A DNA stretch of 64,000 nt, taken from NCBI GenBank assembly GCA_014871385.1, contig CM026431.1:6293065-6357064 (forward strand). Reading direction: 5' to 3'. This stretch comes from Ceratodon purpureus (lineage: Eukaryota > Streptophyta > Bryopsida > Pseudoditrichales > Ditrichaceae). The first letter of the stretch is position 1; each line of letters begins with the position of its first letter. The notes below the pieces were generated by a model that was given only the letters and a program-made list of their open reading frames with translations, made no database searches and was not told the DNA's origin. Below, in pieces: positions 1 through 14,031 of the stretch. Both the position numbers and the translations under genes were made by a program.

Positions 1-994
1 GATTAAACGTATATCATCTCTCTTTAACTTACCGTACTGGAAGGTATGTATTTGCGTCATTATTTTTTTTCCGGATTATTGACAGTACCATGCTCCGTCC
101 TGGTGAATTGTTCAAGAACTGAACCTCTTTGAACTCTCAGAGTGTACCGTCATTAGAATCTATATGCATCTTCTCCCGAGCGTTCATGTGTCTTAAAAAT
201 TCGGGTGATACTGTGAACTGTTCCTCGGGTCGTCTCGGACTTGTATGAAGGTGTTACCGAGTAACGCAATTTATCCCCTGATTGAGAATACCTGGCTTCG
301 AAGAGTCCTGTGGCAAGTGGATCAGGTTTGAGAGGTCCTTGTTTAAGTAGTACTTATGATTGGTGCAAGAGTCTCATTTCATGTCACGCTTGGTCGTCGG
401 TACATTTGAAACTCAATCACGAATTCACAGCTGAACAGAATTGACTACGTAATATATGTTCGTTAATTTCTGAGTTCTAACATTTCTCCATTTCCATGAT
501 TATCCCCATTGTCCCCGATTCAGTCATTTTTGGAAGCTACAGTCCTCCACATGGCCGGATGGACGCATTCCCTGTGTGACGACTGTCCTCTCTAAGCTAT
601 ACTCTCTGCTCTGTTTTATTGGAGACCAAGTACTGAACGTACTTACGCTCCGATGTTCACTATTACGATTCCAATGGTAGATGTAGTGGGTAGTTTGCAA
701 AGGTTTGACGCATTCCAGCCCTGGATTGAAAAAACACACTTCTGATGCTTTGGTGTGTTGTTTAGAGAACTGGGTTATTATTTTAAATTGTCTTTATGCT
801 GGACTGGGGACATGAGTTTAGATGGTATTTCCGCCCTCTTAAGCATGCACAGTCAGTTAGGAGAACGTGACAGGTTACCTCATTTGTATGCTACTCGTTC
901 ACAATTAAAACGCTTGTTCCAGGGAGACATGTGCGGACCTTGACAGCTAATACTATTCGATTTCTAAAAACTCAAGTTTGCTTTGCTTTTGCAG
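1..994. other. No gene recognised (left edge, upstream of CACTA exon)
   Basis: I see no convincing coding exon here. The catalytic N-terminal half of a TNP2 transposase would be expected upstream of the exon at 995, but none of its usual motifs is recognisable. The element is therefore probably 5'-truncated or diverged. The stretch just before 995 is T-rich and ends in TTTTGCAG, a good plant splice acceptor. Confidence 0.5.
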
Positions 995-2880
995 GAACTG
1001 CCCATACGAAATACCTTGGACGTAATGCACGTAGAGCGAAATGTTTCCGATAATCTCCTGCGACACCTCTTCGGTGACAGCGATACTCTCGAGACAAGAC
1101 GAGATATGGAGCAAGCAGGGAGAATGCACCACCTGCACTTACGGCTGGGACCCTCAGGGAATTATATCAAACCGAAAGCACCGTACACATTTTCTGAGTC
1201 TGAGAAATCTGATTTCTTAGACCGGGTTTCAAGCACGAGGGTCCCCTCTGGATTCAGTTCGACCTTGACTAAGCACATTGGAGAGAAGAGGCTAATGGGC
1301 CTGAAAAGTCACGACCACCACATTCTAATTCAACAGATTCTGCCAGCATCAGTTCGCAATAGTCTTACACGTGGTGTGAGGGAGACGATCATCAGACTCG
1401 GTAATCTATTCCAGAGAATATGTGCTAAGGTAATCCGTTTATCAGAGATACAACCCCTCAGGACATGTGCGGCTGAAGTGCTTTGCCTTCTTGAGGTACA
1501 TTTCCCACCCGGATTTTTCAATATCATGACTCACCTTGTGATTCACTTAGTTAACGAATTGGAGATCTGTGGTCCGGTACACGCACGTTGGTGCTATTCT
1601 GTGGAGCGGTACTTGGGAGTTCTTACCAAATACGTGCGAGACAAATCAAAACCAGAGGCGGGAATTGCAACAGGGTACATGATCGACGAAAGTCTCTGGT
1701 TCTGCACCGAATATTTCGAGCTCTACGAGCACACAAAGAGCAGAGTGTGGGACGCTGAAGAGGAATTAAAGGATTCTGGAGAGTGTTTACTTGGAAAACC
1801 ACGCCCTAAAATTCTGACTGACCGTGAACTTGAGAAGATACACGAATACGTTGTCATGCACTCAGTCCATACTGAAGAGCTGCTCGGGTGAGTTCAATTG
1901 CTCTTCAACTTTGAAGTTACATTGAGCAGTATGAATAATAGTATCTTAGTAGCCCAAGCCAAATATCATGTCCACTCTAAATTTTAACTCTGTTTGTGTC
2001 TCCTGCAGAGAATGGAGTGCTCAGAAATCAGATTTCAAGGCGAGACGCACCGCCTTTGCGAATTCAATACGACGTCAAAGGGCAGTGCCAATACAGTACC
2101 CCCCCCGACCTAGCTCAATCGTTTCCAAAGTTTCCGGCATGGCTCAACAATCATGTCCGCGCTCTTAAAGAAGTGGAGTTTCCTATCTCTAACGAACTGG
2201 AGTCCCTCCATTGCCCCCCATCTCAGCATGCACTTGCTTTCAACGCCATGTGGGCGTATGGTTGCCATTTCTCTTGTGACAGTGAAGCACAACCAACGAC
2301 TGTTACCTTCGACTCTGGTATTGCAGCAATACCACCTTCAGCCACCTGCACAGAGATTGACGTTGGGATTTTGAGAAATATAATACTTGTGACTTATGGG
2401 GCAGTAAATCCTGTTTTGATGGAAGGTTCTTGGATTAAAACTAGAGATCAGGGGCGGCGTGTTGTGAGAAAGGATCCTTACGGTTTTTGGTTGGTGCAGT
2501 ACTCGTGTCGTGAAGTATCTGAAAAGGATAACCCCTACGTGTTTCCGTCAACTGTGTCTCAAGTTTTTTTTATTAGTGATGCAGCAGATTCAGCTTGGAA
2601 GGTCGTCCTTAGACATGACCCACGAAGCAAACGTCTTCAGGGAGAGCAGGAAATCCACGTGTTCGGAGCTTCTGGTTCGTCTAGGCCAACGTTGAGCACT
2701 CGCTCCGGCCCTACACTGGGTCCTTCGACATCTGCGACAGTCGTCCCGGATTTGGCAGGGGAAGAGGTCCCCTTGGAACAGTTTAATGCAAATGTTGGAG
2801 TAGAGGAACCCGCAGACGATGAAGGGCACCTGGGGGACACGCAGTTCGAGGATGAGTTCGAAATCCAATATGTTGAATAA
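995..2880 (+). mobile_element. CACTA (En/Spm) TNP2-like transposase, C-terminal part
   Basis: Two exons of a CACTA-superfamily transposase. Exon 1 (995-1887) follows a TTTTGCAG acceptor and encodes the region usually annotated DUF4218: RNTLDVMHVERNV near the start, then LKSHDHHILIQQILP, FPPGFFNIMTHLVIHLV, and CGPVHARWCYSVERYL followed by KYVRDKSKPE. It ends at a GTGAGT donor. Exon 2 (2009-2880) follows TCCTGCAG and carries a DUF4216-like region, with PYVFPSTVSQVFFI and DSAWKVVLRHDPR, then an acidic Ser/Thr-rich tail. The reading frame set by the splice (phase 2) and the frame of the DUF4216 part differ by one base. They meet at a run of eight C at 2100-2107, so a homopolymer frameshift is likely. 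The upstream DDE part is not found, so this is a partial, probably non-autonomous element. Family assignment is firm; the exon borders are inferred. Confidence 0.85.
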
Positions 2881-5461
2881 CTTTGTACTCGACGAATTTC
2901 ATTTTGCCTACTATGTTCCCTGGGTGAAGGCCAAAGCGGTAATAGTATTTTTTTCAATTGTCTTGTAATTTGCATGTTGACTTGTACACACGTCGATTAA
3001 TTTCCACCATTCCCTGATAAAGGAACCTGTTAAAGAGAATGATTATTTTGCAGAACCTACCAGATGTTGATATTGTTTTATCATATTTCCGCCCGCGTCA
3101 TTTGCAGAACCAGCAAAGAAGCAGGTCGGATCCCTCTCACATTTTTTGAAATCCGCATTCAATGTATGATTCAGCGATTTTTCGTAATATGGCGGTGCTT
3201 ATGATTTAGTTCTCGTTTCACTCGCTTGATCTTCTATTTCCCCTCACGTATTTTTTTTTCAACCCACGACTATAGTTTTCTTTTTGGTCTATTGATTAGT
3301 TCACGACTTCGATCATTTGATTTTATACCTGTGCTCTCATGTTACGCAAGGCCACTCTAGATAATCCCACATCTGCACTGAATGGAGCCAGCTTTGACCT
3401 TCTGTCGAAATATCCACACCAGCATCTCAAGACTGTACAATTAGAGTCTCTATGAAATGCATGTTATCAATTGTCCAGTATAGTTCAATGACGTTATTTT
3501 TTTCCAGCGTCCGGATCAGCCACGCCATTGTTTATTAACCAGAATCGGAACGTTGTTGCAGGGTCTTCTCTCTTCACTCATGTATATGTTCTAATGTAAT
3601 GACGTACAAATTGCGGGATACATAACAGTGGTACACCTATTTATTTTTGCAGATCTCTTTAAACCCTCCCGTGGCCGGGATTATTGGACTGATAAAGAGT
3701 GAAGCCTCGGGAGATTTGAGAGGATTACCATTTTTTCATATTACTTTGAACCAGTCGAGGTACGTTGTTGGCCTCACACAGCTCTGTTGCATGCCTGCAT
3801 TATCCGTGAACTGGATATATTTATTGCAACATCGTTATGTTCAGTAATGGTAAATGTTCGATTGAATGTAACGCCGTGCACTCCAAAATCACCTGACTAG
3901 TTTTGAATGTGTAATATGAAATAGAACCCAGAGGAGCATCAGGATCCCTAGCACCTACGCACACTGCAGTCTTCAGTTTCCATTTCCCCAGTGAATTAGT
4001 CCAAACAGAAGCTCTTGTGATTAGTAACCGACTACCAGACTGATTAGTGAGTATTCCATTTAGTATTAGTGAGTCTATGTGGAACCAGTACTGAGTCACT
4101 AATTTCCGCCGATTTGACACCGTGCCTGTCAAGTGACTGCAGAGAAATGATCAGAAAATGTGCATTATGGCGGCGTCACTTTACATGATTTGCATGTGAT
4201 TCGGGAATCGATGTGATGTCTATGTGGAACGCAACATCCAGCCCACTTGCTCATGGGTTTTTCCGCCTCCATCATCTTCTTCTCCAGCTTCAGAGTTCCC
4301 CATTCCACTATGTTATACTCCTTTGATCTCGGAACCTCTGCACCATAATCCTGTTTTCAGTCCGCTGTTTGAGCCGTCTTCCAGTAGTTACTCATTGCGG
4401 GTCCGTCCATCGCTACTTTTGTCTCCTCCATTCTTCGTCTTCTGTCTTCTTCGACACGGCTAATTCAGTGCGTCAGTATAGGACTTGTCATTCTGCGGAG
4501 AGTAGGTGAGTGCTTCGCATTACTTCATAGCCATGGCCAATTGTTTAGCTGCACAATTAGTCTAAGTCCTGGGCTGTCGAATTCTCATTCTCGCAATGGT
4601 TCATATAAGTGTTACTGCAGATTTTGTATGGAGTGAACTTTGTACTTCGTGTTTCTGTGGACTGTGTGTACTCTCTGACATTGTTCTCTCGGTGTTCACT
4701 CTGGTTGTGTTCTTTCAGCCGATTTCTGCTTTCTGTTTCACATATTTCCCGTTCCTTAACCTTCCTCCCGCGCGTACCATCTGATCCGGCTCGGAAGAGG
4801 TCATCGTTTTGGCTCAGGGGCGAAGAGTATTACGCTACCGCCGCAGCTCACTTTTTTCCCGAAGGACGTAAGTCCCCTTTGTTTTGATCCTTGTTTGCGT
4901 TCAAGATGCTTCTGGTGACTCCTGCATTTGCGATTTTTCTGCAAATGTAAGAACACGATTTCAATTGTTGCATGTGGCCCAGTTTCAATTATGTCACGTG
5001 ATACAAAGGATCGGTGAATTCCCGTTTTAATCATGTTTTGTTTCTTCAAAACTCTAAACTTTTTTCACCTATGTGCCACCAGGATACGAGTAATCCCACA
5101 TTGTTCTTGCGCAGTTCGTAATCGTCATAAATTCCGCACCTCAGAGTTCATCGCCATAGAGTGGGGCTCTCACCCCTCGTATTTCCATACATTTTCAATC
5201 CCGACACTCCCTGAACAGGTAAGGCGTGAGAGTATAGGGCATCCGAATCGCATTTTTTTCTTTCTCGGCAGTCCCCAATACCCGATTTGTAGTGCATTGT
5301 ATTTTCGTTTCACTTGGTATTTGTCCTCAATTCTAATGCTTTGGATCCATCTGTATGCCCGCAAGTAGTAAGTATGCCCCTCCGGATGCTTCTGATTTCT
5401 ACCCAACGCAGAACCTTTCATGTGCTGGACGATAAGCTAACAATGTGTTGTTGTATCCACA
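2881..5461. other. Long non-coding stretch
   Basis: No coding exon is supported. The DNA is mixed in composition with many T-runs. Short open frames at 3647-3847, 4224-4463 and 5033-5368 show no recognisable domain. It separates the TNP2-like exons from the ORFs at 5.5-7.0 kb and may be internal to the same CACTA-type element, but neither CACTA termini nor target duplications were located. Confidence 0.4.
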
Positions 5462-6133
5462 GAAGATGCAAACCATGGGCTCTCATGTACCGTGGGTCGA
5501 GGTGTCTTCAGTACAGTGGTTCTGCACATACATGCGCCTCCACAACAGGGGCGTCACCCCGACAGTTACTCCTACGGAATACATGCCGGATCGATCTGCG
5601 CTTACAGAATTCTTTGGACCACAATCGTCGCGAGGATACAAGTTCAGAGATCAGGGGAACCCGGCGTATGAAGTGTACGTGCGGATGTTATTTTCCAGAG
5701 TCCTGCAGCAACCGTGGCCGATGAGCGGTGTCCTCCCTTTCCATTTCGCGAGGGGCTTGGTGGTGGAAGCTCTCGGCATTGAAGTGAACTGGGCAGAGTT
5801 TGGCTTTCGCCGGACGCACCCCCACCAGTCACTGAAACACACACCTAGAGTTCTTCCGGAGTATAAATTCTTGGTTGCTCTTCTCCCGCCGCTCCCACTT
5901 GTAATACCGGAGGCTAATTTCATGGTGAGTAACGACATCGTCACTGTATGAACTTGTTTTTTAACTTGAAATTAACTTCATTACAGCCACTTGCTCTGAT
6001 CGCACCTCTGCTTTCTCGAAAACGTGTCTCAGCTTTGTTAGTTCAGAGGAGAGAGTCAAATTTCAATTACCGAGTATCCCGTGGGGAAATTGCCCGCATG
6101 CTGACGACAAGCGGTGTCATTGATTTAATATAA
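5462..6133 (+). CDS. Hypothetical two-exon ORF, possibly transposon-associated
   Basis: Not recognised. Exon 1 (5462-5924) follows an ATCCACAG acceptor-like site, so it may be an internal exon; its first Met is at 5466. It runs about 150 residues to a GTGAGT donor. Exon 2 (5987-6133) follows TTACAG and continues in the same phase to a TAA. The protein is Trp/Pro/His-rich, with VPWVEVSSVQWFCTYM near the start and FHFARGLVVEALGIEVNW in the middle, and ends with a basic stretch (LLSRKRVSALLVQRR). No transmembrane segment or zinc motif is clear. Its position behind the TNP2 exons and before a coiled-coil ORF suggests an accessory CACTA gene, but that rests only on context. Confidence 0.45.
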
Positions 6134-6199
6134 TTCAAAATTGTGAGACACTTACCTCTTGGTCTGCCCTGTATTGATGTGCGTCAGAATAAAATCTCC

Positions 6200-6982
6200 A
6201 TGGCGGCTACCATTGCAATGGCCTTGAACCTGGAAGGTGGAATAACATACCACTCTGAAGAGGCCAGGGAAGCGGACACTCTAATTCAGCAACCCCACTC
6301 TTGCTCAGAAGTAGCTGCTGCTGCCCGTGTTCATTCACCCGTGGCTGCTTCGAACGTGAAATCAGAAGTCCCGTCCTCTGGGAACGGTGTCCCTACTGAG
6401 TTAGTCGGGACAGCCTGGCATAACGTCTCCAATGCTCGAGGATCGCGCACAGTGGAGGCTTCTACAGTTCCCGGAATATTAGCGTTGCGGACCACCCTGT
6501 CTGGGGCACTGGAGAACGAGCGACGGCGTTTGGTCATGGCGCGTTTCGAAGTAGAAAAACCAGCCGGAATCATCCGTCGTCGTCTGGCCGAAGAGCGAGA
6601 CCTTCTTCGGTGCATTGATCAGAAGATTGTCGAGAAATCAGGGGCACACGACAGAGCAGCGAATCAGTATCAGCGAGCTCGGGACATGCTGAATGCTGCA
6701 AAATTTGACAAGACGGTTGCAGCCACGGCAGGTACGATTTGGGCGAAGAAATCCATGACGGAGACATGTGAGGAGTTTGTGGAGGCCTGGATCGAGAACG
6801 TGGCGACAGCGTATGCGGAGCTTGAATCTTGGGAATTGAAGAAACAACAAGGGACTGAACGTGTGGCGTCATTGTTGGCCGAGCTCAGCAAGGCTGAGGA
6901 ACAGCAGAGGAAGAAGCAGACAATTCTCGACAACGCCCTTACGAACCTTCAGGCTCTGGACAGTTGGTTGACGACGTTGTGA
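6200..6982 (+). CDS. Hypothetical coiled-coil protein (about 260 aa)
   Basis: Open frame from an ATG at 6200 (context CTCCATGGCG) to TGA at 6980-6982, about 260 residues. The N-terminal 110 residues are Ala/Ser/Val-rich and probably disordered. From about residue 115 the sequence becomes Glu/Arg/Lys/Leu-rich with heptad-like spacing (RRRLAEERDLLR; ELSKAEEQQRKKQTI), suggesting a long coiled coil ending in LQALDSWLTTL. No enzymatic motif is seen. It may be the 3' exon of the ORF ending at 6133 or a separate gene. A similar coiled-coil style appears in the gene at 59.3-62.7 kb, though no direct similarity is claimed. Confidence 0.45.
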   Translation: MAATIAMALNLEGGITYHSEEAREADTLIQQPHSCSEVAAAARVHSPVAASNVKSEVPSSGNGVPTELVGTAWHNVSNARGSRTVEASTVPGILALRTTLSGALENERRRLVMARFEVEKPAGIIRRRLAEERDLLRCIDQKIVEKSGAHDRAANQYQRARDMLNAAKFDKTVAATAGTIWAKKSMTETCEEFVEAWIENVATAYAELESWELKKQQGTERVASLLAELSKAEEQQRKKQTILDNALTNLQALDSWLTTL

Positions 6983-7865
6983 GTGACGACGTCTGTTTGC
7001 AGGGCAAATGCTGGATGGAGGATGGGACGATTGCGCTGCTCCAGGTGGAATTTCTGGAATGAGTTACGGAATTGGGCGTGAATATAAATGTTTATGCACT
7101 TTTTGTGGATGGTGCTGTAGAACCTGCATAGTATATTTTTCTTGAGGCAGTGAAGACTTGCTGTTAGTGAATGGACGGGCTTTAACCGAAGAAAAGATCG
7201 GCATACACTGTTAGATTTCCAGATATTAGCTTAGTCCATACGTCTGTAATTCCTGTATTGCGGAATATACTAGTTTTCTTCGTTGAAAGGGAGCCGCATG
7301 AAACTTCTAATTACTGGATAGCTTCTTAGCCAGTACATTGTAGACGGTGTTTAAGTTCAAGTTTTTTTGACTGTATCACTTTCAATTTCCGGAAGAACCG
7401 TTATGCTCAGACTTCGAAGTCAAGTGTCCTTGACACAGACATTTGATTTCTCTTGGAGAGTGGAAGATGCTGTGAATGCCTGTTGATATCCGCCTTGTAC
7501 CCCTCGACGAGCACATCGTCGTTGGTATTCTGCAGTAAAAGTTAATCTTTCACCGAACTCGGTACTCGAACATGGTGAATGTGAATCCATGGCACCCCAC
7601 ACCTGGATGACACTACTTTCTGTTCACTGAGGCAGGGGGTAAATGTTACAATTTCACGAGTTTGTGTGGTGAATGTGATCGCTGTTACCCTGACTCAGTA
7701 AACGGCCACATCCCGCCGAATCTGTAACCTGTCAGCCTCGTTCATTGGTCAGAAATTGCATTTGCCGCTACAAGGTCAGAAATAGAACAGGTCTTCCCCT
7801 GCGACTTTGCTAACAACACCGAAATGGATTCTAAACCAATGAGAATGCGGAGTCTAAAATTAAAT

Positions 7866-8333
7866 TACACCGAAGGGCCATGTTCGGTGTAGTAGTTCAG
7901 TGTAGTTGGACGATGTTTCCACTAATGCATTGCCGCAAGTATGTCCCTCTTGAGATATCTATACTTCCAATCTCAGGCCCAACACGCACAAAGGTGGATG
8001 GTCATCTCAGTATGAACTGTGTCTTCGCCCTCGGTAAAGGCAATATCTACCTTAGTGCATGGTTATGAAATCAAGGAGTCAAATGTTGCAATGAACAGAA
8101 TCAATCTCCACCCAATTTGTCAACAATTACCCATACACATACTCTGAATTTACTTTTACTGAAAACCAACGAATATACTGAATTTACTTTTAATGATGGT
8201 GGGACCACATTGACACTGTTCACCTTCGTTTCTGCCCATGTCAGGTGCCATATTACACCAAAGAGACTTTTGAGTACACCATTTCTAAAACCTTGAATTA
8301 ACAACCATTTTGGTGTAATATCCGGTGTAGTTG
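7866..8333. repeat. Possible MITE-like inverted-repeat element
   Basis: At 7866-7891 a 9 bp stem (TACACCGAA / TTCGGTGTA) flanks an 8-base loop. At 8309-8333 the complementary motif pair GGTGTA...GGTGTAG recurs, and ATTACACCAAA occurs again near 8250. Paired TACACC/GGTGTA motifs at both ends suggest a small foldback or MITE of about 470 bp. No target duplication was verified. Confidence 0.25.
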
Positions 8334-8600
8334 ACACTCATTTCTACTAGTGTTGCAGTGGCTCGCGAGGATAGCGAGGTTGATGGAGAGGCCATTGGAG
8401 CAAGTTTTTTGGTGGAAGCCCCTTAACCCCATTAGCGTGTGTGTTTAGCGAGACTAATGGAGACCTCTAAGAAGACCTGCCAAGAATCAGCTCCTCACCA
8501 ACATTTCCTGCCATATCTCCCAATATTCCATTTCCCATTTGGGTCCCGCTGGTGCTAATTCTAAAACCGTACAGTGGGTACCATGGCCGAATGATGCAAT

Positions 8601-8616
8601 GAGAGAGAGAGAGAGA
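8601..8616. repeat. (GA)n microsatellite
   Basis: Eight consecutive GA dinucleotides, directly visible. No flanking gene. Confidence 0.8.
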
Positions 8617-9477
8617 GCTTGCACTGCAACTTATCCTACACTCCAGCAATGCAACCAAAGGAGGGCTACCAAGGCCACCGGTGACTGGCCCCAGGAGGGG
8701 CTGCAGATCAGGAGAGACTGGGAGCCAATATCATTCAGCCCAATTGCCCCAAATTCCCAATAGTAGATTCAAGATTCCAAGAATAGTGCCAAGCAGACTC
8801 CGGAGTGCGGAGGATCTTGGAAGGTGGGGATTTAATGACTTCTTTTCTGTGTGTCAGAGCCACATGTGTGGAAGGACTCCATTTGAGCGTGCAACCAGTC
8901 CCCTCCGCCCTGCCCCCACACGTGAGTGGTCAGGCCATGACTAAAACTTGAAACCAATCTCCACAGGGTGCTACCTTCTAAGTTCTTACGTACCTACCAG
9001 CACTCATGCTAAGTTTTCTACCTTCCACCATTTCAAGTTAATTCACAATTTTCACCATTTGCAATTTTGCAACATTAGCAACGTGACCCATGTGGGGATG
9101 AACTTGAACTTGGGTTCTGTTTCTCTGGGACCAGGTTAGCTTGAGGTGTACTAATTCTTTTGATGATGTTTGATTGCCATGGTTAATTTTGGTTGTTGTC
9201 TTGATCTAAGTAACAGCTGGGTTAATTGTATATTTACGTTTCAGGATGAGTTGTTAGAGAAGAGATATTCCTTCTCTGTTTGTGACATATGACATTAGAT
9301 GTAAGTGAAGCTTGCTTGTTGATGCATGTCCAAAAGATCTTGGGGATAATTTTGTAACGGTACCTACTGCCACTGATTAGACCTTCATTGTCAATTGCAG
9401 TAACTTTCTTAGGCTGTGCCATCAACGGTGCTCCGTATTTAACTTGGTGTGAGATGCCCTAATCATCTTGCTGCAAT

Positions 9478-9720
9478 ATGACACAGACTCAATATCCGAT
9501 TTCTAAAGATTCAGCTGCTTATACGGAGGTCAGGTACTGCGCTGGCTACCGATTAAGACTTGTACACTTATGCAAGCAGCTAATAGATAATTTATTTGAT
9601 GTTGAGATCGCTACCTACTGGAAAGGCTTCGTAACTCACAGTCTCTCTGTGGTTATAAGGGAAAACCTTGCTGGCTTTAGTTTTAATAACGTCCGATTGA
9701 GGTTTACAGGAAGGCGTTGA
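9478..9720 (+). CDS. Short hypothetical ORF (80 aa)
   Basis: ATG at 9478 to TGA at 9718-9720. The peptide is mixed in composition (for example YCAGYRLRLVHLCKQLIDNL) and resembles no family I recognise. No intron or promoter evidence supports it, so chance is a fair alternative. Confidence 0.15.
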   Translation: MTQTQYPISKDSAAYTEVRYCAGYRLRLVHLCKQLIDNLFDVEIATYWKGFVTHSLSVVIRENLAGFSFNNVRLRFTGRR

Positions 9721-10185
9721 AAGCTGCAGATTCAACTGCATTTTTTGCTGCAAATTTGCAAATTTTAACGCAAGCTTTAAAGTTAAATCGAAAATAATAA
9801 TAATTTGTAACCCCTTCTTTAAGACCAATTGTGCTGGTGTGAGGAGCTGCAGTGAGTTTCACGACGATTAGAGTCCATAGCGAATCATCAGACCTGGCCC
9901 CAGAGTTTCACTTCATGTTACCGTGGTTCAGGATGTTCTCGCCCCCAAAGGACGGTGCAAACAGAGGACCTCGTGCCACTCAAACATGCCAAAAACTTCT
10001 GAACACTTACAGACCCTGTAAAGTGTACTGCAATATGTACCGTCTCTACAGTTTGCGCCTCGACAGTAATCCAGAAAGCCACGACATAGCCAGGGTTATT
10101 TAATTCTCTGGAACGTGCATGTGACCAGTGACGCCAAGAACCAGTCAATCTTAAATAATACAGCTAATCGAGGGCCAGATTAAGC

Positions 10186-10323
10186 ATGCCAGGTAAAGGT
10201 GTACCGGGTGAGTCTGGCCGGGCACAATGTTGGTATTGCGTCATGTACCCACTCCAGTACGGCGATAGAAAGAAGAAAAACTCTCGAGTGAAATTAACAA
10301 GACGTTGTGTAAACTTCGCTTAG
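10186..10323 (+). CDS. Very short hypothetical ORF (45 aa), basic and Cys-containing
   Basis: ATG at 10186 to TAG at 10321. The peptide holds a C-x2-C pair (CWYC) followed by DRKKKNSRVK and a third Cys near the end. It lies about 360 bp beyond the 3' end of NDUFS8 in convergent orientation. It could be a fragment of a zinc-finger exon or chance. Confidence 0.15.
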   Translation: MPGKGVPGESGRAQCWYCVMYPLQYGDRKKKNSRVKLTRRCVNFA

Positions 10324-10686
10324 CTACCATACTTCCTCCCTGCACAGTACTAATACTCTGTTACTCCCCATGACCTTAGTTCTACTCACATGCCCACAAG
10401 AAACAGAACTCCAGGAAGGAAGAGATTTTCCCTTCATTTTAAGCCCACCTCCAAGGAACGAGCAGAAACGGAAGGGCCACCTTAAATAAATGAATTTACC
10501 GCTCATAACATAACCAATCAGAAATTGACAATAAAAACATTACCGGAAGCACCGGAGGAGAAACAACGAAGTGATTCCTAGGTAACAAATTGTGTACCAA
10601 ACATCATTCGATTGGAGCGAGCCAAGCCCTTTATTAAGGATGTAACAAACAATTTTTTCTGAAATGAATACATCATGAGCAATAAA

Positions 10687-12695
<2,009 letters not shown>

Positions 12696-13311
12696 GGCTG
12701 TGAGAGCGTCGTCGCGGCCTCGATTGGCGACGACGATGCAGATCGATTCCTCCACGCCCCTCCGCGATGCCCAGCTTCGCCTTCGCTCCCCGCGACACTG
12801 TCCTGCGTCGCGGTGAGGGACCTATACCCCAAAACCCACAGTATTTAGCACGATTATAGATTTCAGATACCCTGGCGTACTCGGTTGGTAGATAGTGTTA
12901 GTTTTAGGTGCAGTGACGGGTTTCAGTTCACTTCCCTGCTCTCGGTTCACACGCTCTAGTATGGGCTTTGCGTGTCGTGATGGATGTGGCACGGTCATCG
13001 GTGTGGTTGTGTTGTATGTAAATCTCCAGAGTAAAGTTAAGTAAATAATAAAGAAAAATAAAGTAAAATAATTTAGTATAAATTCAATTAAATTAAAGCA
13101 AAGTAAAGCAAAATTTTAAATTAGGTAAATGTGAAGTGGACAAAAGTAAAAACATAATATAAAAATGACATAATTATAGTATATATAATTGAAATTGAGG
13201 TAAAAGGTTTCAATATATTTTCATATTCTATAATCGTTTTATATTTTGAGCCTCTTAACAATTTATCATACTTAGCCTCATTCATACAAGCTTTTGTGAT
13301 AAAATCACAAT
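12696..13311. promoter_or_regulatory. Bidirectional intergenic region between NDUFS8 and the RING gene
   Basis: A 616 bp stretch separates the divergent starts of NDUFS8 and RING copy 1, so it likely holds both promoters. The half next to NDUFS8 is GC-rich; the half next to the RING gene is very AT-rich, with repeated AAAGTAAAATAA-type stretches. The reverse complement of much of it reappears at about 20049-20575, upstream of RING copy 2, and its NDUFS8-side part reappears upstream of mS33. No TATA position can be fixed with confidence. Confidence 0.5.
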
Positions 13312-14031
13312 ATGGAAGAATCACAACTTCAAACCAACACAAACATTGTACATGATGGTGATTCTAAAAAGGCTTGGGTATGTATGATTTGTTTGGAGGA
13401 ATTGAAAAATCCCATGTGCACCCCTTGTGGTCATTTATTTTGTTGGTCATGTATATATGCATGGCTAAAGGATGAGCCTAAACCATGTCCAATGTGTAAA
13501 TCCATAGTTCTAGAACTATATTCCAATATCATTCCAATCTACAATGGACTTTCGGAAAACAAAGTTTCAAGTGAATCTATAGAATGTCCTAGCAATCAAA
13601 ATTCTTTATCGAATCAAGTAGATGTTGAAATTCCACCTTGTCCTCGTGAAATTTTAACATCTCAAGCAATATCAAGAAATGTGATGATCCCATCTAGCAT
13701 TACAACTATTTCACAACTTATGGATGCTAGTGACAACAGTGAATTTGGGCCTTCAAGAATTTTGGACCAAAATATTGATGATGGAGACTATAACACATGG
13801 TTCTCCAGAGTTAATTCTCAAGTTATAACAACAGAAATTGAACTTCAATATACACGTAACCATTCCTATGAAAGTCAACTTCAAATTGGAAATAATGTCT
13901 TCAATTTCAGAGTTGTAGTGAAGCCAACTATGATCAGTAGAATCATGTCAAAGATTTCTGAGGTATCGCTGGTTTGGCCGGCTGCGTTCATCGGTGCAGG
14001 TCTATTTTGTCGATGGAAGTTTACCGTTTGA
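13312..14031 (+). CDS. RMA-like RING-HC E3 ligase, copy 1 (truncated or chimeric C-terminus)
   Basis: Single-exon frame of 239 residues from ATG 13312. A C3HC4 RING lies at residues 24-62, with ligands C24, C27, C39, H41, C44, C47, C59 and C62. The core CGHLFCWSC resembles the RMA1/RNF5/RNF185 group of ER-associated ubiquitin ligases (family inference). Residues 63-190 are Ser/Asn/Gln-rich and parallel copy 2 (19008-20048). After LQIG, near base 13890, the two copies diverge. Copy 1 ends in about 45 unrelated residues with a hydrophobic stretch (VWPAAFIGAGLFC) that might act as a membrane anchor. All eight zinc ligands are intact, so ligase function is possible. The gene sits head to head with NDUFS8. 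Base composition is far more AT-rich than in its neighbours, suggesting it arrived from an AT-rich region. Confidence 0.75.
   Translation: MEESQLQTNTNIVHDGDSKKAWVCMICLEELKNPMCTPCGHLFCWSCIYAWLKDEPKPCPMCKSIVLELYSNIIPIYNGLSENKVSSESIECPSNQNSLSNQVDVEIPPCPREILTSQAISRNVMIPSSITTISQLMDASDNSEFGPSRILDQNIDDGDYNTWFSRVNSQVITTEIELQYTRNHSYESQLQIGNNVFNFRVVVKPTMISRIMSKISEVSLVWPAAFIGAGLFCRWKFTV

Larger units (their letters stand above)
6983..10185. other. Intergenic stretch with scattered short repeats
   Basis: No gene is supported apart from the short doubtful ORF listed separately at 9478. The stretch holds a possible small inverted-repeat element (7866-8333) and a GA microsatellite (8601-8616). The rest shows nothing recognisable. 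Confidence 0.4.

Noticed and set aside
12696-12755. N-terminal extension of NDUFS8 (and of mS33 at 14640) in the same open frame
   Set aside because: The extension has no ATG (only GTG), whereas a good ATG directly precedes an Arg-rich presequence.
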